From positions 12,759 to 76,758 of the forward strand of contig CAYSCW010000012.1 of the NCBI GenBank assembly GCA_964429795.1: a stretch of 64,000 bases of DNA. Reading direction: 5' to 3'. Positions 44,258-52,050 of the stretch are shown piece by piece (positions within the stretch are counted from its first letter, which is position 1; each line of letters starts with the position of its first letter). Made by a program: the position numbers and the translations under genes. The notes beneath the pieces were generated by a model. The model saw only the letters and a program-made list of their open reading frames with translations, ran no database searches and was not told the origin of the DNA. This DNA is from CAYSCW01 sp964429795 (lineage in GTDB: Bacteria > Acidobacteriota > Aminicenantia > Aminicenantales > Aminicenantaceae).

Positions 44258-44827
44258 TTATGCCTTTTGTAATCTCACTTCCAGGATTCCATTTTTGTAT
44301 TTTTTGCTAATTCCCTTCAAATTAACATTGACAGGAAGGGGAATCTCTTCTTCATATTTTCGTCCTGAAGAATGTGCAAGTATTAAAAGTTTATTTTGAT
44401 TCAATTTTAACCGAATATTTTCCTCACTCACACCTAATAATTCTATGAGAATTCTTAGATAATCTTCCTCATCCAGTAAATCTACAAATCCTCTTCTTCT
44501 TATTTTTTCTCTTTCTCTCCCTATAAGCCACCAACTGAATAAAATCTTTTTTCCAGTTTCGGGATCTACTTTTAACTTTTCAAAAACTAAAAGGGGGCTA
44601 CCGACCATTTTCTCTGCTAAGGGATTTATAACTTCTTTTATTTTCAGAAGAACATCCATATGATTGGAGGCATCACTGGAAGAAGCCAATTCCTCGATGG
44701 TGGCATATCTGTTTTGCCAGACATAAGAAACAATCGCTCTGCTTTCAGGATCCAACTCAGCCAAAATTCTATCTATGGCCTCCTGGTTAATATGCAATAA
44801 TGGTTCTTCAAATATCTTTTTTTCCAT
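44258..44827 (-). CDS. Hsp20-like protein with helical N-terminal domain
   Basis: A 189-residue protein. Residues about 105-189 form an alpha-crystallin-type domain: FVDLLDEEDYLRILIELLGV, IRLKLNQNKLLILAHSSGRKYEEEIPLP and the closing KYKNGILEVRLQK, as in Hsp20/GvpH proteins. Residues 1-100 are mainly helical (INQEAIDRILAELDPESRAI, YATIEELASSSDASNHMDVL), with a possible winged-helix pattern, an unusual fusion for a small heat-shock protein. It lies between dnaK and the cluster end. A near-CIRCE dyad is found about 110 bases upstream. Confidence 0.8.
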   Translation of the reverse strand: MEKKIFEEPLLHINQEAIDRILAELDPESRAIVSYVWQNRYATIEELASSSDASNHMDVLLKIKEVINPLAEKMVGSPLLVFEKLKVDPETGKKILFSWWLIGREREKIRRRGFVDLLDEEDYLRILIELLGVSEENIRLKLNQNKLLILAHSSGRKYEEEIPLPVNVNLKGISKKYKNGILEVRLQKA

Positions 44828-44938
44828 ATTTATAAATCTTTGACCATAATCCAGTTACGAGACAATTTTCTGCCACCTTAAATTGGATAAATAAAGATGA
44901 TCAGGCATCCAAGCGCTTTGTAAATCGTCTTTTTTCAT

Positions 44939-44969
44939 TTTAACACGAATTTCACTTGGAGAGTGTTAA
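44939..44969. promoter_or_regulatory. CIRCE-like inverted repeat
   Basis: TTAACACGA, 12 bases, then GAGTGTTAA. The right arm is close to the CIRCE half site GAGTGCTAA; the left arm is weaker and the spacer is 12 rather than 9. It lies between dnaK and the Hsp20-like gene, so it could be an HrcA-type operator for the latter or merely an mRNA hairpin. Confidence 0.35.
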
Positions 44970-44993
44970 ACATTATAGCGCCATATTTCTCTT

Positions 44994-46748
44994 TTAAATT
45001 TTTAGGCAGGGCTCTGTTTCTCTTTTTCTTTTCTTCTCCTTAACTTCATCATAAATAACTTCTATGAGTTTCTTTAACCTATCTGTTTCTAATTTTATTT
45101 CTTCCCCTTTTCCCTGCGCCAAAGCTGTTTTGATTTTTAAGATACCTTTCTCTAGCTCATCTTTTTGGAATCTATCCAAAATCTCATAGCCTTCTTCTAT
45201 AATTATTTGAGCACTGACCATCATACCTTCAGCTTTAATTCCAATCTGAATATATTCTTTACTCTTCTCGTCCTCCTCAGTATATATCTTAGCTTCTTCC
45301 AGCATTCTATTAATCTGGTCTTGAGATAGCCTCTTGGAAGAGCTTAGTCTTATGCTCTTCTGGTTTTCGGTGTGTAAATCCAAAGCAGAGACCTGAAGAA
45401 TACCATTGGCATCTATTTGGAAAGCAACCTCGATCTGAGGTTCTCCTCTTCGAGCAGAAGGGATATTATCTAAGGTAAATTTGCCCAGACTGATATTATC
45501 TTTGGCTAAGGCTCTTTCACCCTGTAAAATATGAATATCCACTTGTGTCTGGTTGTTGCGGGCAGTAGTAAAGATTTGGCTCTGGGAAACGGGGATAGAG
45601 TTATTTCGTTCTATAATTTTGGTAGAAATTCCTCCTATGGTTTCTATTCCTAAGGAAAGAGGAGTAATATCTACCAGAGTGACATCGCTCACTTCACCTG
45701 CTAAAATTCCGGCTTGAATAGCTGCTCCAATAGCCACTGCCTCATCGGGATCGATATCCATGTAGGGCTCTTTTCCAAAAAGTTCTCTTGCCAGTTTTTG
45801 AACCGCAGGCATTCTAGTCGATCCTCCCACTAAGACTACTTTATCAATATCCTGGGGAGAGAGTTTAGCATCTTTTAGCGCCTGTTTAGTGGGACCAATC
45901 ATCTTCTCTAACAAATCCTTGGTGAGTTCTTCGAATTTTGCCCTGATAAGACTGGCTTCTAATTCTTTGTCTTGAGCAATAAAAGGAATTCTGATATTAG
46001 TGACAGGCTTTTGAGATAAATCTTTTTTTGCCTTTTCCGAAGCTTCTTTCAATCTCTGGAGGGCTATTCTATTTTCTCTTAGATCAATTTTATGGATTTT
46101 TTTGAATTCCTCTGCTAAATAGTCTGTTATTCTTCGATCCCAATCATCACCGCCAAGATGGGTATCTCCGTTTACTGCTTTTACTTCAAACACTCCCTGA
46201 CCTAATTCTAAAATGGAAACATCAAAGGTTCCTCCTCCTAAATCCCACACCAAGATAAGGTGGGCATCCTCTTTATGGAGGCCATATGCTAAGGAAGCAG
46301 CAGTAGGTTCGTTTATAATCCGCATCACATCCAGCCCTGTCAGAACTGCCGCTTCCATCGTGGCCTGGCGCTGATTGTCGTTAAAATAGGCAGGTACAGT
46401 TATGACTGCTTTTTTTACCTCTTGACCTAAAAATGCCTCTGCTTCCTTTTTCACCTTTCGCAAGATAAGGCCCGATATCTCCTGAGGTGTGTATATCTTC
46501 CCATCTATTTCTATCTTTTTATCGCTTCCCATCCAACGTTTAATAGAAGTTATAGTCCGAGCAGGATTGGCCGCTGCTTGAGCCTTGGCAAGTCTTCCTG
46601 CCAATTGAGAGCCGGATTCAGTAAAAGCAACTACTGAGGGTATGAGATTGCCTCCTTCACTGCTGGGAATAACTTTGGCTTTCCCATTTTCTATATAAGC
46701 TGCCACTGAAAATGTAGTTCCTAAATCAATGCCAATTGTTTTGCTCAT
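44994..46748 (-). CDS. dnaK: DnaK (Hsp70) chaperone in gas vesicle cluster
   Basis: Hsp70 chaperone of 584 residues, somewhat shorter than housekeeping DnaK because the C-terminal lid is reduced and the EEVD-like tail is absent (it ends KKRKRETEPCLKI). The ATPase domain has IGIDLGTTFS, VITVPAYFNDNQR, LVWDLGGGTFDVS and VVLVGGSTRMP; the peptide-binding domain follows from about residue 360 (LVDITPLSLGIETIGG, INRMLEEAKIY at the lid). ATG 46748 is preferred to the TTG six bases earlier. GrpE is not encoded here; the J domain could be supplied by the GvpL-J fusion encoded at 52051-53091. Confidence 0.95.
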   Translation of the reverse strand: MSKTIGIDLGTTFSVAAYIENGKAKVIPSSEGGNLIPSVVAFTESGSQLAGRLAKAQAAANPARTITSIKRWMGSDKKIEIDGKIYTPQEISGLILRKVKKEAEAFLGQEVKKAVITVPAYFNDNQRQATMEAAVLTGLDVMRIINEPTAASLAYGLHKEDAHLILVWDLGGGTFDVSILELGQGVFEVKAVNGDTHLGGDDWDRRITDYLAEEFKKIHKIDLRENRIALQRLKEASEKAKKDLSQKPVTNIRIPFIAQDKELEASLIRAKFEELTKDLLEKMIGPTKQALKDAKLSPQDIDKVVLVGGSTRMPAVQKLARELFGKEPYMDIDPDEAVAIGAAIQAGILAGEVSDVTLVDITPLSLGIETIGGISTKIIERNNSIPVSQSQIFTTARNNQTQVDIHILQGERALAKDNISLGKFTLDNIPSARRGEPQIEVAFQIDANGILQVSALDLHTENQKSIRLSSSKRLSQDQINRMLEEAKIYTEEDEKSKEYIQIGIKAEGMMVSAQIIIEEGYEILDRFQKDELEKGILKIKTALAQGKGEEIKLETDRLKKLIEVIYDEVKEKKRKRETEPCLKI

Positions 46749-46757
46749 TTTCAATTT

Positions 46758-47471
46758 TCAACTTTTATTTTTTTTTTGTGTTATGCTGACCCAACCGCAC
46801 TTTGAGCATTCCTTTTCTAACAATTCTTTAACTGGAGCAAGAATTCCGCATTGAGGGCAAGTTTCTTTTTCTTCTTCATACTGATTTACCTCATCTAAAG
46901 TCATCCCGGCTTTTTCTATTGAAGACTCGAGTTCTTGCTTGAACTTTTCAGTATCATGGACACTTAGCCGGACCACTTTTTTTCCCTGGAGATATAGATG
47001 TATGATGTTTTTGTCTTTTCCGGTAAAAGATGTCTGCCTTATCACTGTTATGGCTTTTATTCTATCAATTGGAGTCTCGAAGACTTTTTCATTAAATTCC
47101 TTCTGATAAAGCAAAAGCCTGGTATTGGTAAGGTATATGTGTCCCGATTTCCAGGCATTATAAATTCCACTCTTATAGTGGTAAGAGCCATACATTTTTA
47201 AAACGAGTTCTTCTCCCTTTATCAAGGGAACCTCTTTCGTCTTGCTCTTCTGGGATTCCCACATACGGGTTTTGACATCCATGTCCTGCATTACTCCGTA
47301 CTCCAACATAGTTTCCATTCCAGCTAACACAGCCCTGAGGTTTACCCCAATCAAAGGAATGCCGGCAACCGAGATGATGACATCAGCATAGAGAACGACT
47401 CCCTTGTCAAAAATCCTATCCAATAAATCAACTAAAGTTGCTCTACCCTTCCAATCCCGTTCTGGTTCCAT
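46758..47471 (-). CDS. GvpA-domain protein fused to GRAM/PH-like domain and zinc ribbon
   Basis: A 237-residue three-part protein. Residues about 10-75 are a GvpA/J/M-type gas vesicle domain (LVDLLDRIFDKGVVLYADVI, VAGIPLIGVNLRAVLAGMET). Residues about 95-190 resemble a GRAM/PH-like domain (ELVLKMYGSYHYKSG, GHIYLTNTRLLLYQKE, PIDRIKAITVIRQTSF, VVRLSVHDTEKFKQEL). The end is a zinc ribbon, CPQCG and CSKCG. ATG 47471 avoids overlap with the gvpF-like gene ending at 47488. GvpA-like domains are expected to sit in the shell or nucleate it; the added parts may bind lipid, protein or nucleic acid. I know of no described gas vesicle protein of this architecture. Confidence 0.85.
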   Translation of the reverse strand: MEPERDWKGRATLVDLLDRIFDKGVVLYADVIISVAGIPLIGVNLRAVLAGMETMLEYGVMQDMDVKTRMWESQKSKTKEVPLIKGEELVLKMYGSYHYKSGIYNAWKSGHIYLTNTRLLLYQKEFNEKVFETPIDRIKAITVIRQTSFTGKDKNIIHLYLQGKKVVRLSVHDTEKFKQELESSIEKAGMTLDEVNQYEEEKETCPQCGILAPVKELLEKECSKCGWVSITQKKNKS

Positions 47472-47487
47472 CTGTCGCTTCGCTCTG

Positions 47488-48252
47488 TTACACAAATGAG
47501 TAGGGAGGCCAGGGTCCGGTGAAGCGAACAAAGATACTTTCCTTATTGTTAATCTTATCTAATTCATCACCTAACGCTTTCGCATCGTTTTTATCCGCTA
47601 AGCACGATAGATTCATAAGCATCTGCCTTGGCTCTTCTTCTTTCTTTATTTTTTCCATTCTAATATCTTCAGTACATTTTTTAATTCTTCCATAGAACTC
47701 CTTGAAATGATTTTCTGCTTCTCTCAGCAATTTTTCTCTGATTAACTTTTCTAACTTTTGCCTATACATATAGGCCACACCTTTGGGCTTGGATTTAATA
47801 TCCTCGCTTAATTTATTAAGTTCTTCATCTTTTTCTATTAGCGCATGAGAGATGATCTTAGTATCCCAGGAAATTTGAACCCCATATTCTGCTTTACCTC
47901 TTACTCTATCTAACTTTTTTTTCAGGTTTTGATAATCCTCTTTTATCCAATCTCTAACCACTTTTTTTGGATCTTTTTCTTCCCCAGTCCTGATTATAGT
48001 GTCAAATCCTAAGGGGAGAACTATCCCCAACCTCTCCCAGGCTGTCTCTATAACCTTTTCATGTGTTATAACCCAGTTTTTCACCACATCATTGTCTTCT
48101 GATTCATATGGTTCAGGAGGACAGTTGTGAACTATGGCAGATATATCCTGGTAAGGTATAGTATAAACACGAATTCCATTAATCCCGATGTTCCCTAACT
48201 GCGTCTCTTGAGAACTCTCAACAATACAATAAACATATCTACCTTCAGCCAT
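47488..48252 (-). CDS. gvpL: GvpF/GvpL-family gas vesicle protein
   Basis: Gas vesicle accessory protein of 254 residues of the GvpF/L family, which helps nucleate vesicle assembly and binds GvpA. The N-terminal strand GRYVYCIVESS, GIRVYTIPYQDISAIVHNCP, the central VLPLGFDTIIR and the C-terminal FVRFTGPWPPYSFV are family hallmarks. This copy is the most divergent of the four in the cluster; it has a longer charged helix around residues 145-215 (KLEKLIREKLLREAENHFKE). A strong AAGGAGG site precedes the ATG, which overlaps the gvpK stop by 8 bases. Confidence 0.9.
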   Translation of the reverse strand: MAEGRYVYCIVESSQETQLGNIGINGIRVYTIPYQDISAIVHNCPPEPYESEDNDVVKNWVITHEKVIETAWERLGIVLPLGFDTIIRTGEEKDPKKVVRDWIKEDYQNLKKKLDRVRGKAEYGVQISWDTKIISHALIEKDEELNKLSEDIKSKPKGVAYMYRQKLEKLIREKLLREAENHFKEFYGRIKKCTEDIRMEKIKKEEEPRQMLMNLSCLADKNDAKALGDELDKINNKESIFVRFTGPWPPYSFV

Positions 48253-48577
48253 TTTTAACCTCCTTTTTTTCGTATTCCTCTTTCCATTTCGCTGGGTTTA
48301 CTATCTGATCTAAGACATCATCCACAAGACCATCCAACCCATCCCTCACTGATTTGACTGTCTCAGAAATTCCCTGCTCTTTTTTCATCTGATCAATAGC
48401 AATATCAATTTCCTCAAGAGCAGTTCCTAACCTCTCAATTTCTTCATCCCTCAAGCTTCCGCCTTCCATGCGTCTGAGCGCCTGATGCTTGAGCGCATCT
48501 CTGATTATCTCTACTAAAGCAATGACCAGACCTAAAAGTCCGTGTTTTAGGTTGTCCTCGTTTATATCAATGGGCAC
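48245..48577 (-). CDS. gvpK: GvpK gas vesicle protein
   Basis: Small helical gas vesicle accessory protein of 110 residues. The segment LKHGLLGLVIALVEIIRDAL, followed by QALRRMEGGSLRDEEIERLGTAL, is the family signature (GLxxLVLtLvElLrqLmErQAiRRm-EgG-L-deEierLG). The start is a GTG (48577), behind a weak AAGAG site. GvpK is needed for normal vesicle formation in several organisms; its exact role is unknown. It is followed by, and overlaps, the gvpL-like gene, so the two are co-translated. Confidence 0.93.
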   Translation of the reverse strand: MPIDINEDNLKHGLLGLVIALVEIIRDALKHQALRRMEGGSLRDEEIERLGTALEEIDIAIDQMKKEQGISETVKSVRDGLDGLVDDVLDQIVNPAKWKEEYEKKEVKNG

Positions 48578-48631
48578 GATTAACTCTTGATTAGTTCATA
48601 GTTCGTATTCTTTAAGGCCCTTATTAATTTT

Positions 48632-49240
48632 TCATTTTGTGTTTTTAATTATCTTTACTTCCAGTATTCCATTCTTGTAAGTCTTGGTCATTACTCCTTT
48701 AGGCACACAGGGCAATATTATTTCTCTGTGATACTTTTTCCCAGCCTTATCAGCAAAAATGGCTAATTTGTCTTTCTTTAAATTTACTTTTATACTTTTT
48801 TCATCGGCGCCAGGAATCTCAATGATGGCTAATATGTAATTATCCTCATCAAATATATCTACTTCTCTTTCCTTCGGAAAAGACATCTCTTTTTTTATCC
48901 CTGGCTTCTCCATTATAGAGGATTTTGGTCTGGATCCTATCTTCTGATAGGATATTCTCCCTTCTGGTTTTTTTAAAGGAGCTGTTTTCAATTTTCTTTT
49001 CAGTTCTTCATCGATCTTTTTTAACCTTTCCTGGAATTCAGGAAGCTTTTCAGCGCTCTTTATCAAACCGTTTAAGCCAAACATGCGGCCTACGCTCCTA
49101 AGAATCTCAGCGGCGTTTGTTTCTTCTTGTTCTTTCCCTGGTTCTGTCTTCTTTTTCTCTCTTTCTTTTTCAAGCTTTCTGATTCTTTCTTCAAGTTCCT
49201 TTATTTTTTTCTTGTCTCCCTCTCTATTTGATTCCTTCAT
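48632..49240 (-). CDS. gvpH: Hsp20/GvpH-like gas vesicle chaperone
   Basis: A 202-residue protein with a charged coiled-coil N-terminus (KKIKELEERIRKLEKEREKK), a middle helix (AAEILRSVGRMFGLNGLIKS) and a C-terminal alpha-crystallin domain (DIFDEDNYILAIIEIPGADE, DKLAIFADKAGKKYHREI, KTYKNGILEVKII). The leucine-rich LGGLIDL/NGLIK-type segment before the Hsp20 domain is typical of GvpH-like and archaeal GvpH proteins. These small heat-shock-type proteins are thought to keep aggregation-prone Gvp subunits soluble. It lies between gvpK and a GvpA-like gene. Confidence 0.85.
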   Translation of the reverse strand: MKESNREGDKKKIKELEERIRKLEKEREKKKTEPGKEQEETNAAEILRSVGRMFGLNGLIKSAEKLPEFQERLKKIDEELKRKLKTAPLKKPEGRISYQKIGSRPKSSIMEKPGIKKEMSFPKEREVDIFDEDNYILAIIEIPGADEKSIKVNLKKDKLAIFADKAGKKYHREIILPCVPKGVMTKTYKNGILEVKIIKNTK

Positions 49241-49334
49241 TTTCTTCTAATTCCTATGGGAAAAATTAAGATTGCTCTTATTTAATTTATTGGAGTTCAC
49301 AATGACGTTCTTATGGTATTCTGAACAGAAAAAA

Positions 49335-49718
49335 TTATTTTTTAGCCATATTGGCTGTGGCATTGCTCTTAGACTTGGCGTTGATTCTTGACATTGCACT
49401 CGCCCACCCGCACCAAGGGCATCCAGTACTCATAAGTTCTTCTACTGGTACCTTCTTCTCGCATTGTGGGCAACTCTCTTTCATTACGCTTGCTTCATTC
49501 CAGGCAGCAGTCTCCAGATTAGTACCTGATGGAAATTCAAGACCATATTTGGCGGCGGTTTCAAGCGATGCTATTGATGCTCTTATTTTTATTCCTAAAA
49601 GCTCTATCCCAGCCAAAGAGATAGCTATATCGGCATTGATTACCAGGCCCTTATCCAAAACTCTATCTATGACATCTATTAGAGTATATGATGTGCTTCT
49701 TGTCGCTTGTAGTGCCAT
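49335..49718 (-). CDS. GvpA-like protein with C-terminal zinc ribbon
   Basis: A 127-residue protein with a GvpA/J/M-type domain (LIDVIDRVLDKGLVINADIA, ISLAGIELLGIKIRASIASL) at residues about 10-70, a linker, and a zinc ribbon (CPQCEKKVPVEELMSTGCPWCGWAS) at about 83-108. GvpJ and GvpM are minor GvpA-like shell proteins in other clusters; this one could fill that place. The zinc ribbon is the same type as in the GRAM-containing paralogue at 46758. It has a strong AAGGAGG site. The tail is low-complexity and basic. Confidence 0.88.
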   Translation of the reverse strand: MALQATRSTSYTLIDVIDRVLDKGLVINADIAISLAGIELLGIKIRASIASLETAAKYGLEFPSGTNLETAAWNEASVMKESCPQCEKKVPVEELMSTGCPWCGWASAMSRINAKSKSNATANMAKK

Positions 49719-49781
49719 TTATGCCCTCCTTAAATCTCTATTCGGGACTATTTGAAATATTCTGTGATTTAAATAATGTGG

Positions 49782-49805
49782 CTGGATTATTCATGAATAA
49801 TCCAG
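49782..49805. repeat. Short palindromic derivative of the dispersed element
   Basis: A perfect 24-bp palindrome, CTGGATTATTCA followed by its reverse complement. Each arm equals the terminal repeat of the 150-bp element, so the two ends appear joined without the core. It lies between the gvpO-like gene and the GvpA-like gene. Confidence 0.65.
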
Positions 49806-49841
49806 GTGTGCTATATTATTTTTGTCTTGAATCCTTTTGTT

Positions 49842-50111
49842 CTATACTATCTCTGATGTTTCAGTATCCAACCGCCTTCTCAAGCCCTTGCGATTGAATT
49901 CGATCAGATTGCCTTCATCATCTAATATAGCCTCATAAATAGCTAATATATCCATCTGATCCGGAATAGAATGCTTCTCTATCATCTCCAGGATTATCTT
50001 CCAGCCCAAATCTTCTCTGGCGGCACCCAAAGTGGCTGAAAGTTCAAGGCCGGTAATTTTACTTAGTTCTTCACGGGCTTTCTTAACCAGTTCGGATATG
50101 TTCGGTGCCAT
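49842..50111 (-). CDS. gvpO: GvpO gas vesicle protein
   Basis: Small accessory protein of 89 residues. The order KAREELSKITGLELSATLGA, DLGWKIILEMIEKHSIPDQM, DILAIYEAILDDEGNLIEFN and RKGLRRR follows GvpO (a Trp in GW.v..E..e..RiPd..D.lA.YEv.ld..Gel..y.R..rY.R). The start at 50111 is fixed by AAGGAGG with 5-base spacing; a longer in-frame start lacks one. GvpO is essential for vesicle formation in haloarchaea, role unclear. It lies just downstream of gvpG. Confidence 0.88.
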   Translation of the reverse strand: MAPNISELVKKAREELSKITGLELSATLGAAREDLGWKIILEMIEKHSIPDQMDILAIYEAILDDEGNLIEFNRKGLRRRLDTETSEIV

Positions 50112-50133
50112 GCTAACCTCCTTCTTTATTATT

Positions 50134-50430
50134 TTATCCTTCTCTTTCTTCTTCATATTTCCTGATTGTTTCCAATTTATCTAAAAGCTTCTCCTCTTTC
50201 TTTTTAAATTCTTCCTCACTTATTTCATCCATATCAAAAAGCATCTGAAGATTTAACAGTTCCTCCTGCACCTTGGATCTATCAGTAAACTCCATTTCTG
50301 CAACCTCCTTTACCTTCTCGCCAATCCATGCTACTCCTTTTAAGGGAAGAAGAAAGGGAAACAATATATCGGTTAAGCTGAAATTTACTTCCTTTTTAGA
50401 TTCTCGACGTGCTTTCTTTTCCTCTCTCAT
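50134..50430 (-). CDS. gvpG: GvpG gas vesicle protein
   Basis: A 98-residue accessory protein. FPFLLPLKGVAWIGEKVKEV, a DRSKVQEELLNLQMLFDMDE segment and ISEEEFKKKEEKLLDKLETI match GvpG (P-lkGl-wi--ki-e-Ae-el-D---i---L--L----e-GeI-EeEFe--E--LL-RL). The N-terminal 20 residues are basic and extra. It overlaps the upstream GvpF/L gene by 35 bases, but AAGGAGA with good spacing precedes its ATG, so the overlap is real. GvpG is thought to act with GvpF and GvpL in the early assembly complex. Confidence 0.9.
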   Translation of the reverse strand: MREEKKARRESKKEVNFSLTDILFPFLLPLKGVAWIGEKVKEVAEMEFTDRSKVQEELLNLQMLFDMDEISEEEFKKKEEKLLDKLETIRKYEEEREG

Positions 50431-51214
50431 CTTCGTCTCCTTTCAAAGTAATGACAAGCTCTACAAAGTTACAGGGAGGAACAGGACCTACATACTTGAA
50501 TCTTATTCTGTCCTTGTAAGCTGAGTTCAATTGCTCGATAATGTTGTCAAATTCATCTATCCGATGTTTCTCAAGCAAGAAAGCAGAATTGGTTATCATA
50601 TTATCCCCAAATATCTTATTCTGCCGGAGTTCACTATAAGCCCCATCTAGCATTTTTAAAATCTCTAATTCCTCTTCAATTCTCTTTGCTTCCAGAGCCT
50701 TTTTGACCATCTCTCCTAATTCTATTCTGTGGCTCAAGGACTTGGCAGTATTCCCTGTTGATATTCTCTTCTTTAATATCTCAATATCCTTGTTCTCCTC
50801 GACAATCTCCTTGAAGATAGTCTTCATATCCATCCAAACAGCCTTGAGGCCAAGTTCAATTTTATTGGTCATTCGAGTTAAAAGGTCCTTAACTTCTATA
50901 TACCTTGCCATTAGTATTTCAATTTTGATTCTATCCTGGGGATTTCGTCTTTTACTTCCCCCAGCGATTGTGCCGAATTTTGCAGGAAGAATGGTATAAT
51001 CATCCATGAACTTTTCCATCACCTTCATATGAGCTAAAGTATTCTCTTTTGAGATAGGGTATTTAACTATGGGCGAATTGCTGACCACTGCAGCTATATC
51101 TTCGAAGACAACAGTATGAACTCTGTCTCCTCGGCTTCCTATTCCCTCCATACCTAAGTCCTTCTCCTCGTGATCATCGATTATGCAATAAATATACTTT
51201 CCTTCTGTCGACAT
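50396..51214 (-). CDS. gvpF: GvpF/GvpL-family gas vesicle protein
   Basis: A 272-residue GvpF/L protein: GKYIYCIIDDH, VHTVVFEDIAAVVSNSPI, YTILPAKFGTIA, a helical domain with LSHRIELGEMVKKALEAKRI, and the C-terminal IRFKYVGPVPPCNFVELVI. This is the closest of the four to classical GvpF/L. It lies in a run of three GvpF/L genes (50396, 51228, 52051) that read leftward in tandem and presumably arose by duplication, and overlaps gvpG by 35 bases. GvpF/L proteins have an N-terminal ferredoxin-like fold and bind GvpA during nucleation. Confidence 0.93.
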   Translation of the reverse strand: MSTEGKYIYCIIDDHEEKDLGMEGIGSRGDRVHTVVFEDIAAVVSNSPIVKYPISKENTLAHMKVMEKFMDDYTILPAKFGTIAGGSKRRNPQDRIKIEILMARYIEVKDLLTRMTNKIELGLKAVWMDMKTIFKEIVEENKDIEILKKRISTGNTAKSLSHRIELGEMVKKALEAKRIEEELEILKMLDGAYSELRQNKIFGDNMITNSAFLLEKHRIDEFDNIIEQLNSAYKDRIRFKYVGPVPPCNFVELVITLKGDEDERGKESTSRI

Positions 51215-51227
51215 GACTAAGTAACCT

Positions 51228-51989
51228 TTATTTTCCTCCAGCCCATCTTATGACTAAATTAACAAAGTTGAAGGGTGGTGAGGGTCCTATATATTTAAAT
51301 TTATGGTTGTTATGTTTCCTAGTTAAATTCTCAACTATGTCATCAAATTCTCTCTCCTGCATTCTATCGATTAAAAAGGCGCAGTTGAGAACCACACTAT
51401 CTCCTGCAGGTTCATTCAAGCAGAAATCGATACACTTGGATTTTAATGGCCGAAGGATCTCATCAGCTTCAGCTTCTCTCTTCCTTTCCAGAGCATTCTT
51501 CACTTTCTCGCCCAGAGTAAATCTTTCATCCAAGGAAAAATCTTTATGTTTCTTCTGAATTTTTTCTTTTAATGCTTTTACCTCTCTATCAGAAGCAGCT
51601 ATTTCTTTGAAAATCATGTCCATATTGAGCCAGAATACTTTAAGTCCCATCTCTACTTTGTTGTCCATTGATCTTAGGAGTTTTTTGAATTCATGATAAT
51701 TCTTCATTAACAAGCTTCTTACTTCATCGTTACTGGTAGCAATGGTTCCAAATCTTATGGGCAGGACAGTGTATTCTTTCATTACTTCTTCTATTACTTT
51801 CTCGTGAGCCATTAAATTATTTCTGTTAATTAAATATTTAGTCATAAGAGTGGAACTGAGGATACAGGCCAAATCGCGATAACACAAAGTGTGCACTTCA
51901 TTTCTTTTTTCTCCAATTCCAATGGAGCCAAAAGTACGATGTGAAGCTTCTTCAATTATGCAATATAAATATTTGCCTTCATCGGACAT
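51228..51989 (-). CDS. gvpF: GvpF/GvpL-family gas vesicle protein
   Basis: A 253-residue GvpF/L protein with GKYLYCIIEEA, VHTLCYRDLACILSSTLMTK, YTVLPIRFGTIA, FTLGEKVKNALERKREAEAD and the family end FKYIGPSPPFNFVNLVI. It is a tandem paralogue of the genes on both sides. Different GvpF/L copies in other organisms have non-redundant roles in nucleation, and here the helical middle differs most between copies. It is separated by 13 bases from the downstream copy, so it belongs to the same mRNA. Confidence 0.93.
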   Translation of the reverse strand: MSDEGKYLYCIIEEASHRTFGSIGIGEKRNEVHTLCYRDLACILSSTLMTKYLINRNNLMAHEKVIEEVMKEYTVLPIRFGTIATSNDEVRSLLMKNYHEFKKLLRSMDNKVEMGLKVFWLNMDMIFKEIAASDREVKALKEKIQKKHKDFSLDERFTLGEKVKNALERKREAEADEILRPLKSKCIDFCLNEPAGDSVVLNCAFLIDRMQEREFDDIVENLTRKHNNHKFKYIGPSPPFNFVNLVIRWAGGK

Positions 51990-52050
51990 TTTTCATTTAT
52001 CCTTTTTCAATTCCTCGCATAAACGAATCTGAATGACATTTTTGTCTTAT

